Below are positions 9,936-20,500 of a stretch of 64,000 bases of DNA, piece after piece. Position numbers and translations under genes: made by a program. The stretch's first letter is position 1; each line of letters begins with the position of its first letter. Below the pieces are notes generated by a model. It did no database searches and was not told the DNA's origin. It saw only the letters and a program-made list of their open reading frames with translations. Location of the stretch: contig NZ_CP126267.1 in NCBI RefSeq assembly GCF_001864935.2, positions 2,852,001 through 2,916,000 of the forward strand, written 5' to 3'. The DNA comes from Curtobacterium sp. MCBA15_012 (GTDB lineage: Bacteria > Actinomycetota > Actinomycetes > Actinomycetales > Microbacteriaceae).

Positions 9936-10029
9936 CGCGCGTCGCGTCGCGACCGTGTTCGCCGGTCGGAGCACTGCGTCGCGACCGGCGGACGCCGGTC
10001 GGCGCCCGGTCGCGTCGCGACCAGGGGAC

Positions 10030-10071
10030 GGCCGGGAGGCGCGGGGCGGGCCCGCCACGCGCCTCCCGGCC
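10030..10071. terminator. Hairpin of the GGGAGGCGCG type between pmt and tetR
   Basis: Arms 10030-10043 (GGCCGGGAGGCGCG) and 10058-10071 are exact 14-bp complements, with further pairing inside the loop. It sits between two convergent genes. Confidence 0.6.
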
Positions 10072-10109
10072 GGTCGCGGGTCACGTGACGGGCGCGCGCC
10101 GCACGTCCG

Positions 10110-10769
10110 TCAGACGGTCGGCTGCATCGCGCGCTCGAGCGCGCCCCGGTCGAGCGGCGTCCCGACCATGTCGTCCGGCGTGCTCGGCGGCATCACCCCG
10201 TCGACGAGGACCTGCGCGTAGCGCTGCCATGCCTCGGGGTCGGCATCGCGGGTGGCGTCGGCCACGGCACCGAGCATGGTCGTGAGCATCGGCAGGTCGC
10301 GGTAGTCGAACCCGGCGCGCACCACCCCGGCGTCCTTCGCGCGGCGGATGATGCGGTCGACCTGGTCCTCGAGCCGGTCGCGCTCGCGGGCGATCGACGG
10401 GCGCCCCTTGCCCGCGCGGACGATCGCGTCGGCGAGCGCGCGGTCCCGGGCCCGGAAGGCGAAGACGCCCATCAGGTACACGCGGAGGGCCTCACGCGGG
10501 TCGGACTCGGCGGCGGCCCGGGCAGCGGCCTCGTTGAGGGCCTCGAACTTGGCGGCGAGCAGCGCCTCGATCAGGGAGTCCTTGTCGGCGAAGCGCCGGT
10601 AGACGGTGCCGACGCCGACGCCGGCCTCGTGCGCGATGTCGTTCAGGGTGACCGAGATCCCGCGCTCCGCGAAGCACCGACGCGCGGTCTGCAGGATGAG
10701 CTCGCGGTTGCGTGCGGCGTCGGCGCGCAGGGGGCGCTCGACGTCGTGCGCGTGGTCGGTGGTGCTCAT
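10110..10769 (-). CDS. TetR-family repressor of the adjacent MFS exporter
   Basis: This 219-residue protein has a TetR DNA-binding domain at residues 18-65. It contains RELILQTARRCFAERG, then the helix-turn-helix DIAHEAGVGVGTVYRRFADKDSLIEAL. The C-terminal part is the variable ligand-binding helical domain. The second of two near ATGs (10769) is chosen because TACGTT lies exactly seven bases before it, as in other leaderless genes of this window; the first ATG (10775) would fall inside that spacing. It is divergent from a DHA2-type drug exporter 144 bp away, the classic repressor-exporter pair. Confidence 0.88.
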   Translation of the reverse strand: MSTTDHAHDVERPLRADAARNRELILQTARRCFAERGISVTLNDIAHEAGVGVGTVYRRFADKDSLIEALLAAKFEALNEAAARAAAESDPREALRVYLMGVFAFRARDRALADAIVRAGKGRPSIARERDRLEDQVDRIIRRAKDAGVVRAGFDYRDLPMLTTMLGAVADATRDADPEAWQRYAQVLVDGVMPPSTPDDMVGTPLDRGALERAMQPTV

Positions 10770-10776
10770 GACCATG

Positions 10777-10782
10777 AACGTA
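10777..10782 (-). promoter_or_regulatory. -10 hexamer TACGTT, tetR
   Basis: TACGTT on the minus strand is seven bases before the ATG at 10769. This supports the internal start. Confidence 0.45.
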
Positions 10783-10828
10783 ACGGAACTTTCTGGGAAC
10801 AAGTGGATGCGGTCGCTCCGTTTTGGTC

Positions 10829-10860
10829 TACAGTGTTCCGAAGCGGATGCCGCGCATCCG
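10829..10860 (+). promoter_or_regulatory. MFS exporter promoter with a 17-bp palindromic operator
   Basis: TACAGT (10829-10834) can serve as -10. About ten bases further is a perfect inverted repeat CGGATGC-CGC-GCATCCG (10844-10860), covering the expected transcription start. The position suits repression by the divergent TetR protein. Confidence 0.5.
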
Positions 10861-10912
10861 TTTCCCGGTTCACCAGACCACCTCCCCCTCCACCTTCTCG
10901 AAGGAGGCTGCC

Positions 10913-12463
10913 GTGACGGCAGAACAGACCGCGCCGACCCCGACCGGGTCGGCCCCCGCACCTTCCCGGAGCGCCGGCTCCGCTGACGGCCAGCCGCAGC
11001 ACCGGTGGATCGCCCTCGCGGTGATCGCCCTCGCCCAGCTCATGGTCGTCCTCGACGCCACCATCGTGAACATCGCACTGCCCTCGGCGCAGGCCGACCT
11101 CGGCTTCGCGACCGACCAGCGGCAGTGGATCGTCACCGCCTACTCGCTCGCGTTCGGGTCGCTCCTGCTGCTCGGCGGCCGCCTCGGCGACCTGTTCGGG
11201 CGCAAGAACACCTTCATCATCGGCCTGGTCGGCTTCGCGGTCGCGTCCGTCCTGGGCGGCCTCGCCGACTCGTTCGGGCTGCTCGTCGCGGCCCGCGCGT
11301 TGCAGGGCGTGTTCGGTGCCCTGCTCGCACCGTCGGCCCTCGGCATGCTCACGACGACCTTCCGCGACCCGAAGGAACGCGGCCGCGCGTTCGGCATCTT
11401 CGGGTCGATCGCCGGGTCCGGTGCCGCCATCGGCCTGCTGCTCGGCGGTGTCCTCACCGAGTACGCCTCGTGGCGCTGGTGCCTCTACGTGAACGTCGTG
11501 TTCGCCGTCCTCGGCGTGATCGGTGCGCTCGTCTTCATGGCCCGTCCGCCCAAGGTCGACCGCCCGCGCATCGACGTCGCCGGGGTGCTCACGATCACCG
11601 CCGGCCTGGTCGGGATCGTCTACGGGTTCTCGAACGCCGAGTCGAACGGCTGGGATGCTCCCGTCACGATCGTCATGCTCGCCGCGGGCGTCGTGCTCGT
11701 CGCCGCATTCGTGTTCATCGAGACCCGCGTCGCACACCCGCTCCTGCCGCTCCGGGTCGTGCTCGACCGCGACCGCGGCGGCTCGTTCCTCGCCATCGGC
11801 CTCGTGGCGATCGGCATGTTCGGGATCTTCCTGTTCCTGACCTACTACCTCGAGCAGACCCTGGGCTTCACCTCGCTCCAGACGGGTCTGGCGTTCCTGC
11901 CGATGCCGGCGTCGATCATGCTCTCCTCGACGCAGATCGGTGGGCGGCTCCTGCCCCGCGTCGGCCCCAAGGTGCTGGTGTTCGCCGGTGGCCTCGTGGC
12001 GGCGACGGGCCTGCTGCTCCTGCTCCGCACCGACCTGGACAGCACCTACGCGGGCACCGTCCTGCCGGCGCTGATCGTCATCGGTCTCGGCATGGGCACG
12101 ATCTTCTCGTCCGCGATGAACACCGCGACCACCGGGGTGGCCCGCGCCGACGCCGGTGTGGCCTCGGCGACCGTGAACACCGCGCAGCAGGTCGGCGGCT
12201 CGATCGGGACAGCGCTGCTGTCGACGATCTTCGCCGACGTCGTCTCGAACAGCCTGTCCGGACTGCAGGGCGCCCCGAGCAAGCTGCAGCAGGCGCAGGC
12301 GGTGCTCGACGGGTACCACGCCGCGTTCGCGATCTCGGCGGGCGTGCTCGTGCTCGTCGCCCTCGCCGGCGGGCTGCTCATCAACCGGCAGTCGGTGCGG
12401 CTCGCGAAGCTCGAGCACGCGGCGTCGACCGCCACGGGCAGCATCCCCGCGGCAGCGCACTAG
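10913..12463 (+). CDS. DHA2-type MFS multidrug exporter (14 TM segments)
   Basis: This 516-residue drug:proton antiporter has a 26-residue Pro/Ser-rich leader and then MFS motifs. Motif D1-like LDATIVNIALP is near residues 45-55, motif A GGRLGDLFGRKN near 87-98, and motif C GSIAGSGAAIGLLLGG near 165-180. Around 14 hydrophobic segments are visible. The start is GTG 10913, with AAGGAGG at 10901-10907 at ideal spacing, one of the few strong ribosome binding sites here. It is divergent from its probable TetR regulator. The stop codon lies inside the first unit of a 26-bp tandem array. Confidence 0.92.
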   Translation: MTAEQTAPTPTGSAPAPSRSAGSADGQPQHRWIALAVIALAQLMVVLDATIVNIALPSAQADLGFATDQRQWIVTAYSLAFGSLLLLGGRLGDLFGRKNTFIIGLVGFAVASVLGGLADSFGLLVAARALQGVFGALLAPSALGMLTTTFRDPKERGRAFGIFGSIAGSGAAIGLLLGGVLTEYASWRWCLYVNVVFAVLGVIGALVFMARPPKVDRPRIDVAGVLTITAGLVGIVYGFSNAESNGWDAPVTIVMLAAGVVLVAAFVFIETRVAHPLLPLRVVLDRDRGGSFLAIGLVAIGMFGIFLFLTYYLEQTLGFTSLQTGLAFLPMPASIMLSSTQIGGRLLPRVGPKVLVFAGGLVAATGLLLLLRTDLDSTYAGTVLPALIVIGLGMGTIFSSAMNTATTGVARADAGVASATVNTAQQVGGSIGTALLSTIFADVVSNSLSGLQGAPSKLQQAQAVLDGYHAAFAISAGVLVLVALAGGLLINRQSVRLAKLEHAASTATGSIPAAAH

Positions 12464-12565
12464 CGGCAACCCCGCAGCGGGCGCACCAGCGGCATCCCCG
12501 CAGCGGGCGCACCAGCGGCATCCCCGCAGCGGGCGCACCAGCGGTGTCCCCCGAGTGGCGCACCT
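12461..12565. repeat. 26-bp tandem repeat starting at the MFS stop codon
   Basis: Units start at 12462, 12488, 12514 and 12540 (AGCGGCATCCCCGCAGCGGG core); the fourth is degenerate. The first unit includes the TAG stop (12461-12463) of the exporter gene. Confidence 0.85.
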
Positions 12566-12594
12566 GGCGACCGCCCGACGCGGGGACCGCTCCA

Positions 12595-12633
12595 CGGCCC
12601 GGGCCGCGCAGAACCTCTGCGCGACCCGGGCCG
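12595..12633 (+). terminator. 17-bp hairpin, MFS terminator
   Basis: Arms 12595-12611 and 12617-12633 (CGGCCCGGGCCGCGCAG and complement) have a single wobble-compatible mismatch and a five-base loop. It lies after the tandem array and before the sulfurtransferase promoter. Confidence 0.65.
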
Positions 12634-12724
12634 TCCTGCTGCACGGAAGTTCGGATTCCGTGCGCTCCGGACGGCGCGGTTGCGCACTGTGTCGATCCTG
12701 CTGGGATGCGTCGGGGGCCGCGGA

Positions 12725-12730
12725 TATCGT
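12725..12730 (+). promoter_or_regulatory. -10 hexamer TATCGT, sulfurtransferase
   Basis: TATCGT is followed by seven bases and the ATG at 12738. Confidence 0.45.
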
Positions 12731-12737
12731 GAGCGCC

Positions 12738-13595
12738 ATGTCCCCCGTCCTGACCTCGCCGCTCGTGTCCACGCAGTGGCTCGCCGACCACCTCGGTGCC
12801 GACGACCTCGTCGTGCTCGACGCGTCGGTGCACACGACGGGGACCGGACTGGCGATGAGCTGGCAGGACGCCCGCGACGCGTACGAGCAGCAGGGCCACG
12901 TGCCCGGTGCCCGCTACGCCGACCTCGTCGACGCCTTCTCCGCCCCGGACGCACCCGTCCCGTTCACCCGTCCCGGTGCCGAGCGGTTCGAGGCCGCGGC
13001 CCGGGCGCTCGGCGTGACGAACACCTCGTGCGTCGTCGTCTACGACGACAGCGTCGGCGAGTGGGCTGCACGGCTGTGGTGGATCTTCCGCGCGTTCGGC
13101 TTCGAGCAGGTGGCCGTGCTCGACGGCGGCTTCACGAAGTGGCGCGACGAGGGCCGCCCGGTCCGCGTCGGTGCCCTGCGCGCCGCGGTGGCCGTGCCGT
13201 CGGAGCCGTTCCTCGCGGGTGAGGAACGCGCCGTCTGGGCCGACCACGACCGGGTCCAGCGCGCCGTCCGCGGCGACGAGCCCGCCGCGATCGTCCTGGC
13301 GGCACCGCGGTCACTGCTCGGCGACGACCACCCGGACGTCGTCCCGGGGAGCACGGCGATCACCACCGACGACCTGGTCGACCCGGTGTCGAACACGCTG
13401 CTGCGGCGCCCCGCGCTGGCCGAGGCGTTCCGGCCGGTCCTCGATGCCGACGAGATCGTCACCTACTGCGGGGTCGGGAGCGCGGCGTGCGTCGACGCCC
13501 TGGTCCTGACCGTCCTCGGGCACGAGCACGTGACGGTGTACGACGGGTCGCTCGTGGACTGGTGGCAGCGGGAGCCGGAGCGGCTCGCGTCCTGA
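12738..13595 (+). CDS. Two-domain rhodanese-type sulfurtransferase
   Basis: This 285-residue protein has two rhodanese folds, as in thiosulfate or 3-mercaptopyruvate sulfurtransferases. The N-terminal domain has HVPGARYADL (about 54-63) and the inactive-domain segment VVVYDDSVGEWAAR, which lacks Cys. The C-terminal catalytic loop is YCGVGSAA (about residues 242-249), whose Cys would carry the persulfide. The usual loop is CG-S/T-G-V-T-A, so the order V-G-S-A is slightly atypical and leaves the donor uncertain. It stands alone with its own promoter. Confidence 0.85.
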   Translation: MSPVLTSPLVSTQWLADHLGADDLVVLDASVHTTGTGLAMSWQDARDAYEQQGHVPGARYADLVDAFSAPDAPVPFTRPGAERFEAAARALGVTNTSCVVVYDDSVGEWAARLWWIFRAFGFEQVAVLDGGFTKWRDEGRPVRVGALRAAVAVPSEPFLAGEERAVWADHDRVQRAVRGDEPAAIVLAAPRSLLGDDHPDVVPGSTAITTDDLVDPVSNTLLRRPALAEAFRPVLDADEIVTYCGVGSAACVDALVLTVLGHEHVTVYDGSLVDWWQREPERLAS

Positions 13596-13804
13596 GTCCG
13601 GCCAGCGCCCGGTCCGGGCCGGGTGCCCGCCGGGCCGGGCGAGCGCGCCGTCCCGGCCACGCGCCTCCGCGTCCGAGGCATCTGCACACCGTGACGAGCG
13701 CGCGGACCCGGCCGCGCGCATCCCGTCCGTCCCTCGTGCACGCCGTGGGCGGCGCGCCGGACCAGCCACGTGCCTCCCCGTCCCGGCCCGCGCCTGCTCG
13801 GGGC

Positions 13805-13810
13805 TAGCGT
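13805..13810 (+). promoter_or_regulatory. -10 hexamer TAGCGT, epimerase-like gene
   Basis: TAGCGT is followed by seven bases and the ATG at 13818. Confidence 0.45.
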
Positions 13811-13817
13811 TGACGCC

Positions 13818-14885
13818 ATGAGCACCAGGCGAGCCGTCGTCCTCGGCGGCACCGGCGGCATCGGCTCCGCCGTGGTCCGCGACCTCCTCGACGCGTCCGG
13901 ACGCGGGGGTGACGACTGGCAGGTGGACGTCCTCGCCCGCCGGGGCGGGCCCGCCGCGGACGCCCTGACGGCGGCCGGCGCCTCCTTCACCGCGGGCGAC
14001 CGTCGCGACACCGCGGTGCTGCGCGACCTGCTCCGTCCCGGGGCCGACCTGCTGGTGGACACCGTCGGCGTCACGCGCGACGACGCCCTGCAGCTGCGCC
14101 CGTACCTCGACGACGTCGGCTCGACGGTGTTCGTGTCGTCCAAGGCGGTCTACGTCGACGAGCAGGGTCGGCACTCGAACTCCCTCGACAAGCCGGTGTT
14201 CGGCGGCGCGGTCACCGAGCTGCAACCGACCGTGACCGCGGGCGACGGCGACCCGACCAGCCGTGACGGCTACGCGGCCGCGAAGGTCGCCGCGGAGCAG
14301 GTGCTGCTCGACCACGGCGCCCCCGTCACGGTGCTGCGCCCGTCGAAGGTGCACGGCCCGGGCACCGGCCGGCCCCGGGAGTGGTTCGTCGTGCGCCGCG
14401 CGCTCGACGGTCGGGAGCGGATCCTGCTCGCCGACGCGGGCCGCGGTGTCGACCACACGACCGCCGCGAGCGGCATCGCGTCGCTCGTCCGGCTCGTCGC
14501 GGACGCACCCGACCGCCGCATCCTCAACGTGGCCGACGAGGACGCACCGAGCGTGCTCGAGATCGTCCGCACGCTCGCCGGCCTGGTGGACCACCGGTTC
14601 GACGAGGTCCTGCTCGACCAGGACGCTCCCGGCTTCGTGGGCGTCACCCCCTGGAGCGTGCCGTCGCCGTCCGTGCTCGACACCACCGCCGCCCGAACGC
14701 TCGGGTGGCAGCCGCCGCGGTACGCCGAAGCGGTGCGCACGACCGTGGACTGGCTGCTCGAGACCGCGCACACGGTGCCCGCCGACGGCGACGTGCCGTG
14801 GGCGGCGGACCCGTTCTGGGACCGCATGTTCGACTACGGGCCCGAGGACGCCGCGCTGGTCCTGCTGTCGCTCGGGCGCGGCTGA
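13818..14885 (+). CDS. NAD-dependent epimerase/dehydratase-like protein
   Basis: This 355-residue extended-SDR protein has the nucleotide-binding motif GGTGGIGSA (residues 10-18). It has VFVSSKAVY (about 108-116) in place of the usual SSxxxYG, then YAAAKVAAEQ (about 151-160) carrying the Tyr-x-x-x-Lys pair, followed by LRPSKVHGPG. The substrate is not identifiable. The gene is followed after three bases by a P-loop kinase-like gene and probably forms a two-gene operon with it. Confidence 0.8.
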   Translation: MSTRRAVVLGGTGGIGSAVVRDLLDASGRGGDDWQVDVLARRGGPAADALTAAGASFTAGDRRDTAVLRDLLRPGADLLVDTVGVTRDDALQLRPYLDDVGSTVFVSSKAVYVDEQGRHSNSLDKPVFGGAVTELQPTVTAGDGDPTSRDGYAAAKVAAEQVLLDHGAPVTVLRPSKVHGPGTGRPREWFVVRRALDGRERILLADAGRGVDHTTAASGIASLVRLVADAPDRRILNVADEDAPSVLEIVRTLAGLVDHRFDEVLLDQDAPGFVGVTPWSVPSPSVLDTTAARTLGWQPPRYAEAVRTTVDWLLETAHTVPADGDVPWAADPFWDRMFDYGPEDAALVLLSLGRG

Positions 14886-14888
14886 GTC

Positions 14889-15419
14889 GTGCCGCGGTCG
14901 GAGGTCCTGTTCGTCGGCGGACGTTCCGGCGTCGGCAAGTCGACGGCAGCAGCGACCCTGCACGACCTGTTGTCCGCCGCGGACGTCCACCACGCGGTGA
15001 TCGAGGGCGACGTGCTCGACCTCGCCTACCCGGCCCCGCACCTCGTGCACCCCGAGGCGCACCTGGCGGAGCGGAACCTCGCGGTGCTGTGGCGCGCGTA
15101 CCGGGAGCTGGGGCACCACCGGTTGGTGTTCACGAACACGGCCGCGGTGCTCGAGCACGACCGGTTGGCCGCGGCGATGGGCGACGACCCGGTCGTGCAC
15201 GTCGTGCTCCTCCGCGCGGACGACGACACGACCGCGGAGCGGCTGGGCCGACGGGCGGGCGGCCCCGCCCCGCCGGCGCAGCTCGCGCACAGCGCGGCGA
15301 CGGCCGGGAGGCTCGACTCGGCCGTCGCGGACACGGTCACCCGGGTGGACACCGCTGGACTGTCGCCGTCGGACGTCGCGCGTCGGCTCGCGGCCGTCAC
15401 GGGGTGGTTGCCCGCCTGA
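14889..15419 (+). CDS. P-loop ATP-binding protein, kinase-like
   Basis: The 176-residue product begins with a beta strand and a clear Walker A motif GGRSGVGKS (residues 10-18), followed by a helix and an IEGDVLDL strand. A Walker B-like hydrophobic strand occurs at [10 protein letters not shown]. The size and layout resemble small nucleotide or gluconate-type kinases and broad-specificity AAA-type kinases, but no substrate signature is recognised. GTG at 14889 is three bases after the epimerase stop; translation is probably coupled. Confidence 0.7.
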   Translation: MPRSEVLFVGGRSGVGKSTAAATLHDLLSAADVHHAVIEGDVLDLAYPAPHLVHPEAHLAERNLAVLWRAYRELGHHRLVFTNTAAVLEHDRLAAAMGDDPVVHVVLLRADDDTTAERLGRRAGGPAPPAQLAHSAATAGRLDSAVADTVTRVDTAGLSPSDVARRLAAVTGWLPA

Positions 15420-15602
15420 GGCGGGTCGGAGCGGCCCGGTGCGGCTGGGGCGCCCGCGCTGCGCGGGCCGCCGCCGCTCGCGGTGCCGTCGCTCGCGGTG
15501 TCGCCGACGCGGCTGGCGGTCCGGTTCCCCCGCGGTGCCTGTGGACGGCGTCGACGTGTCCACCGGTCCCACTCCGATCCCCCGTGTCCAGCGTCGGCGG
15601 GG

Positions 15603-15608
15603 CACGCT
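15603..15608 (+). promoter_or_regulatory. -10-like hexamer CACGCT, DUF255 gene
   Basis: CACGCT is followed by seven bases and the ATG at 15616, the same arrangement as before 1824 and 25671. Confidence 0.35.
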
Positions 15609-15615
15609 GGACGGC

Positions 15616-17451
15616 ATGAGCGACAACCGACTCGGCAGTGCGGTCAGCCCGTACCTGCGGCAGCACGCGGACAACCCCGTCGACTGGCGGGAGTGGGGGC
15701 CCGACGCCTTCGCCGAGGCACGCGCCCGCGACGTACCGGTGCTCGTCTCGGTCGGGTACGCCACCTGCCACTGGTGCCACGTCATGGCGCGCGAGAGCTT
15801 CTCCGACCCCGAGGTGGCCGAGCTCCTGCGACGGGACTTCGTCGCGGTGAAGGTCGACCGCGAGGAACGGCCCGACGTCGACGCGAGCCTCATGGCCTCG
15901 GCGAGCGCCTTCACGCAGCAGCTCGGCTGGCCGCTCACCGCGTTCACGACGGGCGACGCGCAGGTGTTCTTCGCGGGGACCTACTACCCCCCGGTCCCGG
16001 TCGGCCAGGTGGGCTCGTTCCGGCAGGTCCTCGCGGCCGTCCTCGACGCGTGGCGGGAGCGTCGGCACGAGGTCGACGCGAACGCGACCGCGATCGCGGC
16101 GGCGATCCGGCAGGGAGCCGAGGCGGAGGCGACCGCCCGTCGGGGTGGGGCCGACGGCGGCGACGAGCCGCGCCTCCCGACCGTCGACGCGATCCGGGCG
16201 GTGACCACGCAACTGGCCGCGGCCGAGGACACCACGTACGGCGGCTTCGGAGGCGCACCGAAGTTCCCGAGCACGCCCCTGCTCGAGTTCCTCGCCGACG
16301 TCGCGGCCGACGGCGACGACGCCGCCCGTGCCCTGCTGGAACGGAGCCTGCACGCGATCCGGTCGACGGAGCTCACCGACGCCGACGGCGGGGTCTTCCG
16401 GTACGCGACGAAGCGCGACTGGAGCGTGCCGCACTACGAACGCATGCTCTACGACAACGCCGGACTGCTCGCCGTCGCCGACGCGGAGCAGGCCCGCGGC
16501 ATCGCCGACTTCCTGCGGGACACCCTCCGCAGGGACGACGGGGCGTTCGTCGCCGCGCAGGACAGCGAGTCGACGATGGACGGTCGGCGGGTCGAGGGCG
16601 AGTGGTACCGCCTCCCGCTCGACCAGCGGGGTCGGTTCGACCCGCCGCCGCTCGACGACCAGGTGTTGACCGGGTGGAACGGGCTGGCGATCCGCGGCCT
16701 CGCGATCGCCGGGTCGCGGCACGGTGACGACGAGATGCTCGCCATCGCGCGGGGAGCGGCCGATGCGGTGCTCGCCGCCCACGTCCGCGACGGGCACGTG
16801 GTGGTGCGGTCCAGCACGCCGCGTGGTGCGTCCTCCGCCGCCCCGACCGTCGAGGACGTCGGACTCTTCGCCGAGGGGCTCCTCGAGCTCGCCCTCGTGA
16901 CCGGTGACGTCACCCTCGCCGAACAGGCGCGCACGATCGTCGACGACGGCCTCGCCGGTCGCTTCACCGTCGACCCGGTCCTGGCCGGTGCCGGCACGGC
17001 GACGGGCGAGCAGCCGCAGACGGCGATGCGGTCCGGGACCGTGGCGCTGGCGTCTGCCGCGGTGACCCTGGCCGCGCTGACGGGCGACGACGCGTACCGC
17101 CACGCCGCCGCACGGCTCGTCGCGGACCGCGCCAGCACCGGGACCGAACGACCGCTCGGCCACGCGGACGCGCTCGGGGTCGCCCTCGCGCTGGGCCGTC
17201 CGTCGCGTGAGGTCGTCGTCGTGGCCTCCGACCCGGTCGACCCGATGCGCGCCGTCACCCGCGACGCGAGACGGCCCGGGACGGTCGTCGCCCACGTCAC
17301 ACCGGACCAGGCCGACCAGTGGGCCGAGGCCGGGTTCGAGCTCTTCGCGGGACGCAGCGCGCTCGACCCCGCGGGCTACGTCTGTCACGACCGCGTGTGT
17401 GCCCTCCCCGCGCGTCGGGCCGAGGACCTGCACGCGCAGCTCGTGGGCTGA
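15616..17451 (+). CDS. DUF255 thioredoxin-like protein (YyaL/SPATA20 family)
   Basis: This 611-residue protein has an N-terminal thioredoxin-like domain with the family signature [14 protein letters not shown] (residues 10-23). The CxxC-type motif is in [15 protein letters not shown] (about 48-62), followed by [10 protein letters not shown]. The remainder has the six-hairpin glycosidase-like repeats (e.g. [34 protein letters not shown]). Family members are widespread, but their biochemical role is not settled. The length is a little shorter than the usual 650-700. It is followed by hrpA after 75 bp with a separate promoter. Confidence 0.9.
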   Translation: MSDNRLGSAVSPYLRQHADNPVDWREWGPDAFAEARARDVPVLVSVGYATCHWCHVMARESFSDPEVAELLRRDFVAVKVDREERPDVDASLMASASAFTQQLGWPLTAFTTGDAQVFFAGTYYPPVPVGQVGSFRQVLAAVLDAWRERRHEVDANATAIAAAIRQGAEAEATARRGGADGGDEPRLPTVDAIRAVTTQLAAAEDTTYGGFGGAPKFPSTPLLEFLADVAADGDDAARALLERSLHAIRSTELTDADGGVFRYATKRDWSVPHYERMLYDNAGLLAVADAEQARGIADFLRDTLRRDDGAFVAAQDSESTMDGRRVEGEWYRLPLDQRGRFDPPPLDDQVLTGWNGLAIRGLAIAGSRHGDDEMLAIARGAADAVLAAHVRDGHVVVRSSTPRGASSAAPTVEDVGLFAEGLLELALVTGDVTLAEQARTIVDDGLAGRFTVDPVLAGAGTATGEQPQTAMRSGTVALASAAVTLAALTGDDAYRHAAARLVADRASTGTERPLGHADALGVALALGRPSREVVVVASDPVDPMRAVTRDARRPGTVVAHVTPDQADQWAEAGFELFAGRSALDPAGYVCHDRVCALPARRAEDLHAQLVG

Positions 17452-17511
17452 CGAGCCGCTCCTGCTCCGACGTGCAGTCCCGGGGCAGCACGGCTGCCCC
17501 TCCCGAACCGC

Positions 17512-17517
17512 TATCCT
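17512..17517 (+). promoter_or_regulatory. -10 hexamer TATCCT, hrpA
   Basis: TATCCT lies ten bases before the ATG at 17527; GGAAGG overlaps the spacing and could act as a short Shine-Dalgarno. Confidence 0.45.
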
Positions 17518-17526
17518 GGAAGGCTC

Positions 17527-20500
17527 ATGTCTGCCACGCCCGTCATCACGTACCCGCCGGAACTGCCCGTCTCGCAGCGGCGGGACGACATCGCCGCCGC
17601 GATCCGCGACCACCAGGTCGTCATCGTCGCGGGCGCGACCGGTTCGGGCAAGACCACGCAGCTGCCGAAGATCTGCCTCGAGCTCGGTCGTGAGCACATC
17701 GGGCACACGCAGCCCCGACGCATCGCGGCGCGCACGATCGCCGAGCGCGTCTCCGAGGAACTCGGCGGCGAGCTCGGCGACCTCGTCGGCTACCAGGTGC
17801 GCTTCACCGACAAGGTCTCGGCGAACACGCGGATCAAGCTGATGACCGACGGCATCCTGCTCAACGAGATCCACTTCGACCGCGACCTCACCCGGTACGA
17901 CACGATCATCATCGACGAGGCGCACGAGCGGTCGCTCACGATCGACTTCCTGCTCGGGTACCTCAAGCGGCTGCTCCCCCGTCGTCCCGACCTCAAGGTC
18001 ATCATCACGAGTGCGACGATCGACCCGGAGTCGTTCTCGCAGCACTTCGGCGGTGCGCCGATCATCGAGGTCTCGGGCCGCACCTACCCGGTCGAGATCC
18101 GCTACCGGCCGCTCGTCGGCGACGACCCGGAGGACGCCGACGACGACACCGACTCCCGCACCGGCGACAGCGGCAACGCGGCCGACGACCGCGACGTGCT
18201 GCAGGGCATCACCGACGCGCTCGACGAGCTGGCGCGCGAGGACCCGGGCGACGTGCTCGTGTTCCTCTCGGGCGAGAACGAGATCCGCGACGCGCAGGAC
18301 GCCATCGAGGGCAAGCGGTACCCGGGCACCGAGGTCCTCCCCCTCTACGGCCGCCTCTCCGCCGCGGACCAGCACCGGGTCTTCGAACGCCGCAGCACGC
18401 CGGGGATCCGCCGCCGGGTGGTCCTCGCGACGAACGTCGCCGAGACCTCCCTGACCGTGCCGGGCATCAAGTACGTCGTGGACACCGGCACCGCCCGCAT
18501 CTCGCGGTACTCGCCGCGGGCCAAGGTCCAGCGGCTCCCGATCGAGGCGATCAGCCAGGCGAGCGCGAACCAGCGGTCCGGGCGTGCAGGTCGCACGAGC
18601 GCGGGCATCGCGATCCGGCTGTACGCCGAGGACGACTTCGAACGCCGCCCGGAGTTCACCGACCCCGAGATCCTGCGCACGAACCTCGCGGCCGTGATCC
18701 TGCAGATGATCTCGCTCGGCTTCGGCGACATCGAGTCGTTCCCGTTCCTGCAGCCGCCGGACTCCCGCGGTGTGAAGGACGGCCTCGACCTGCTCCGGGA
18801 GTTGCGGGCGGTGGACGCCGACGGTCGGATCACGAAGCCCGGACGGCAGCTGACCCGCCTGCCGATCGACCCTCGGCTCGGGCGGATGGTGCTCGAGGCC
18901 GGGCGACAGGGCGTCGGGCGCGAGGTCATCGCGATCGTCAGTGCCCTGAGCATCCAGGACCCCCGGGAACGCCCCCTCGAGAAGCGTGCGCACGCCGACC
19001 AACTGCACGCCCGCTTCGCCGACCCGACGAGTGACTTCCTGACGCTCCTCAACCTCTGGAACCACATCGAGGACAAGCAGGACGAGCTGTCGTCGAGCGC
19101 GTTCCGTCGCCTGTGCAAGGCCGAGTTCCTCAACTACCTGCGCATCCGCGAGTGGCAGGACCTGTACCGGCAGCTCTCCCGCGCCGCCAAGCAGGTCGAC
19201 GTCCGGATCGCCCAGTCCCGCTCCGAGGACGGCGACGCCGTGCACCGCTCCCTGCTCGCCGGACTGCTCAGCCAGATCGGCCTCCGCGACCGCGAGAAGC
19301 GCGACTACCTCGGCTCGCGGAACACCCGGTTCGTGGTCTTCCCGGGCAGCGTCCTCGCGAAGAAGCAGCCGGACGCCGTGATGGCCGCCGAACTCGTCGA
19401 GACGAGCCGGTTGTTCGCCCGGACCGTCGCGCGCATCGACCCCGCGTGGGTGGAGCCGCTCGCCGGTGACCTCCTCAAGCGCACCCACGGCGAACCACAC
19501 TGGGAGAAGAAGCAGGGCGCGGCCGTCGCCTACGAGCGGGTGACGCTGTTCGGCGTCCCGATCGTGCAGCGCCGCCGCGTGCAGTACAAGCGCATCGACC
19601 CGGAACACTCGCGCGAGCTCTTCATCCGGCACGCGTTGGTGGAGGGCGAGTGGGACGGCCAGCAGGCGTTCGACCGCGACAACCGTCGACTCCGCAAGGA
19701 ACTCGAGCAGCTCGAGGAACGCACCCGCCGCCGGGACATCCTGTTCGACGACGAGCGCGTGTACGAGTTCTACGACGCCCGCATCCCGGCCGACATCGCG
19801 ACCACGCGCGACTTCGAGGGATGGTGGCGCACCGCGCGTCGCGACCAGCCCGACCTGCTCACGATGCGCCGGTCGGACCTCCTCGACGAGGACGCCGCCG
19901 ACGCCGCACAGGACGAGCAGGAGTACCCGACGCAGTGGCGCAGCGGCGACCAGCGCCTCGCGGTCCGCTACCGCTTCGAGCCCGGCGCGCAGGACGACGG
20001 CGTCAGCGTGCAGGTCCCACTCGCGCTGCTCCCCCGGATGCGCGAGGAGGGCTTCGACTGGCAGGTCCGCGGGCTCCGGCGCGAGCTCGTCACGGCGCTC
20101 ATCAAGTCCCTGCCGAAACAGATCCGCAAGAACGTCGTCCCCGCGGCCGACTGGGCCGAGAAGATCGTCGCCGAACTGCCCGACGACGCCCCCACCGAGC
20201 CGACCGAGTCGTTCCGCGCGACCCTCGCCAAGGCCATCCAGCGCATGACCTACGTGACCGTGTCGGAGTCCGACTTCGACCTGTCGCGCGTGCCCGCGCA
20301 CCTCCTGCCCACGTGGGCGGTCGTCGACGAACGCGGCCGCCGGGTCGAGTCCGGCAAGGACCTGTCGGCCCTGCAGACCAAGCTCAAGGACCGGACCCAG
20401 CAGAGCGTCGCCGCCGCCACCGCGAAGGGCGCGGCACGGTCGGGAGGCGCGGCTCGTGTCGCCGGGGCCGCCTCCGGCCAACAGGTGGAGGCGTCCGGCC

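Noticed and set aside
12461..12565. Possible CRISPR array (short regular repeats)
   Set aside because: The units are contiguous tandem copies with no spacers and no cas genes. The same applies to the arrays at 3796, 23673, 38037 and 51481.
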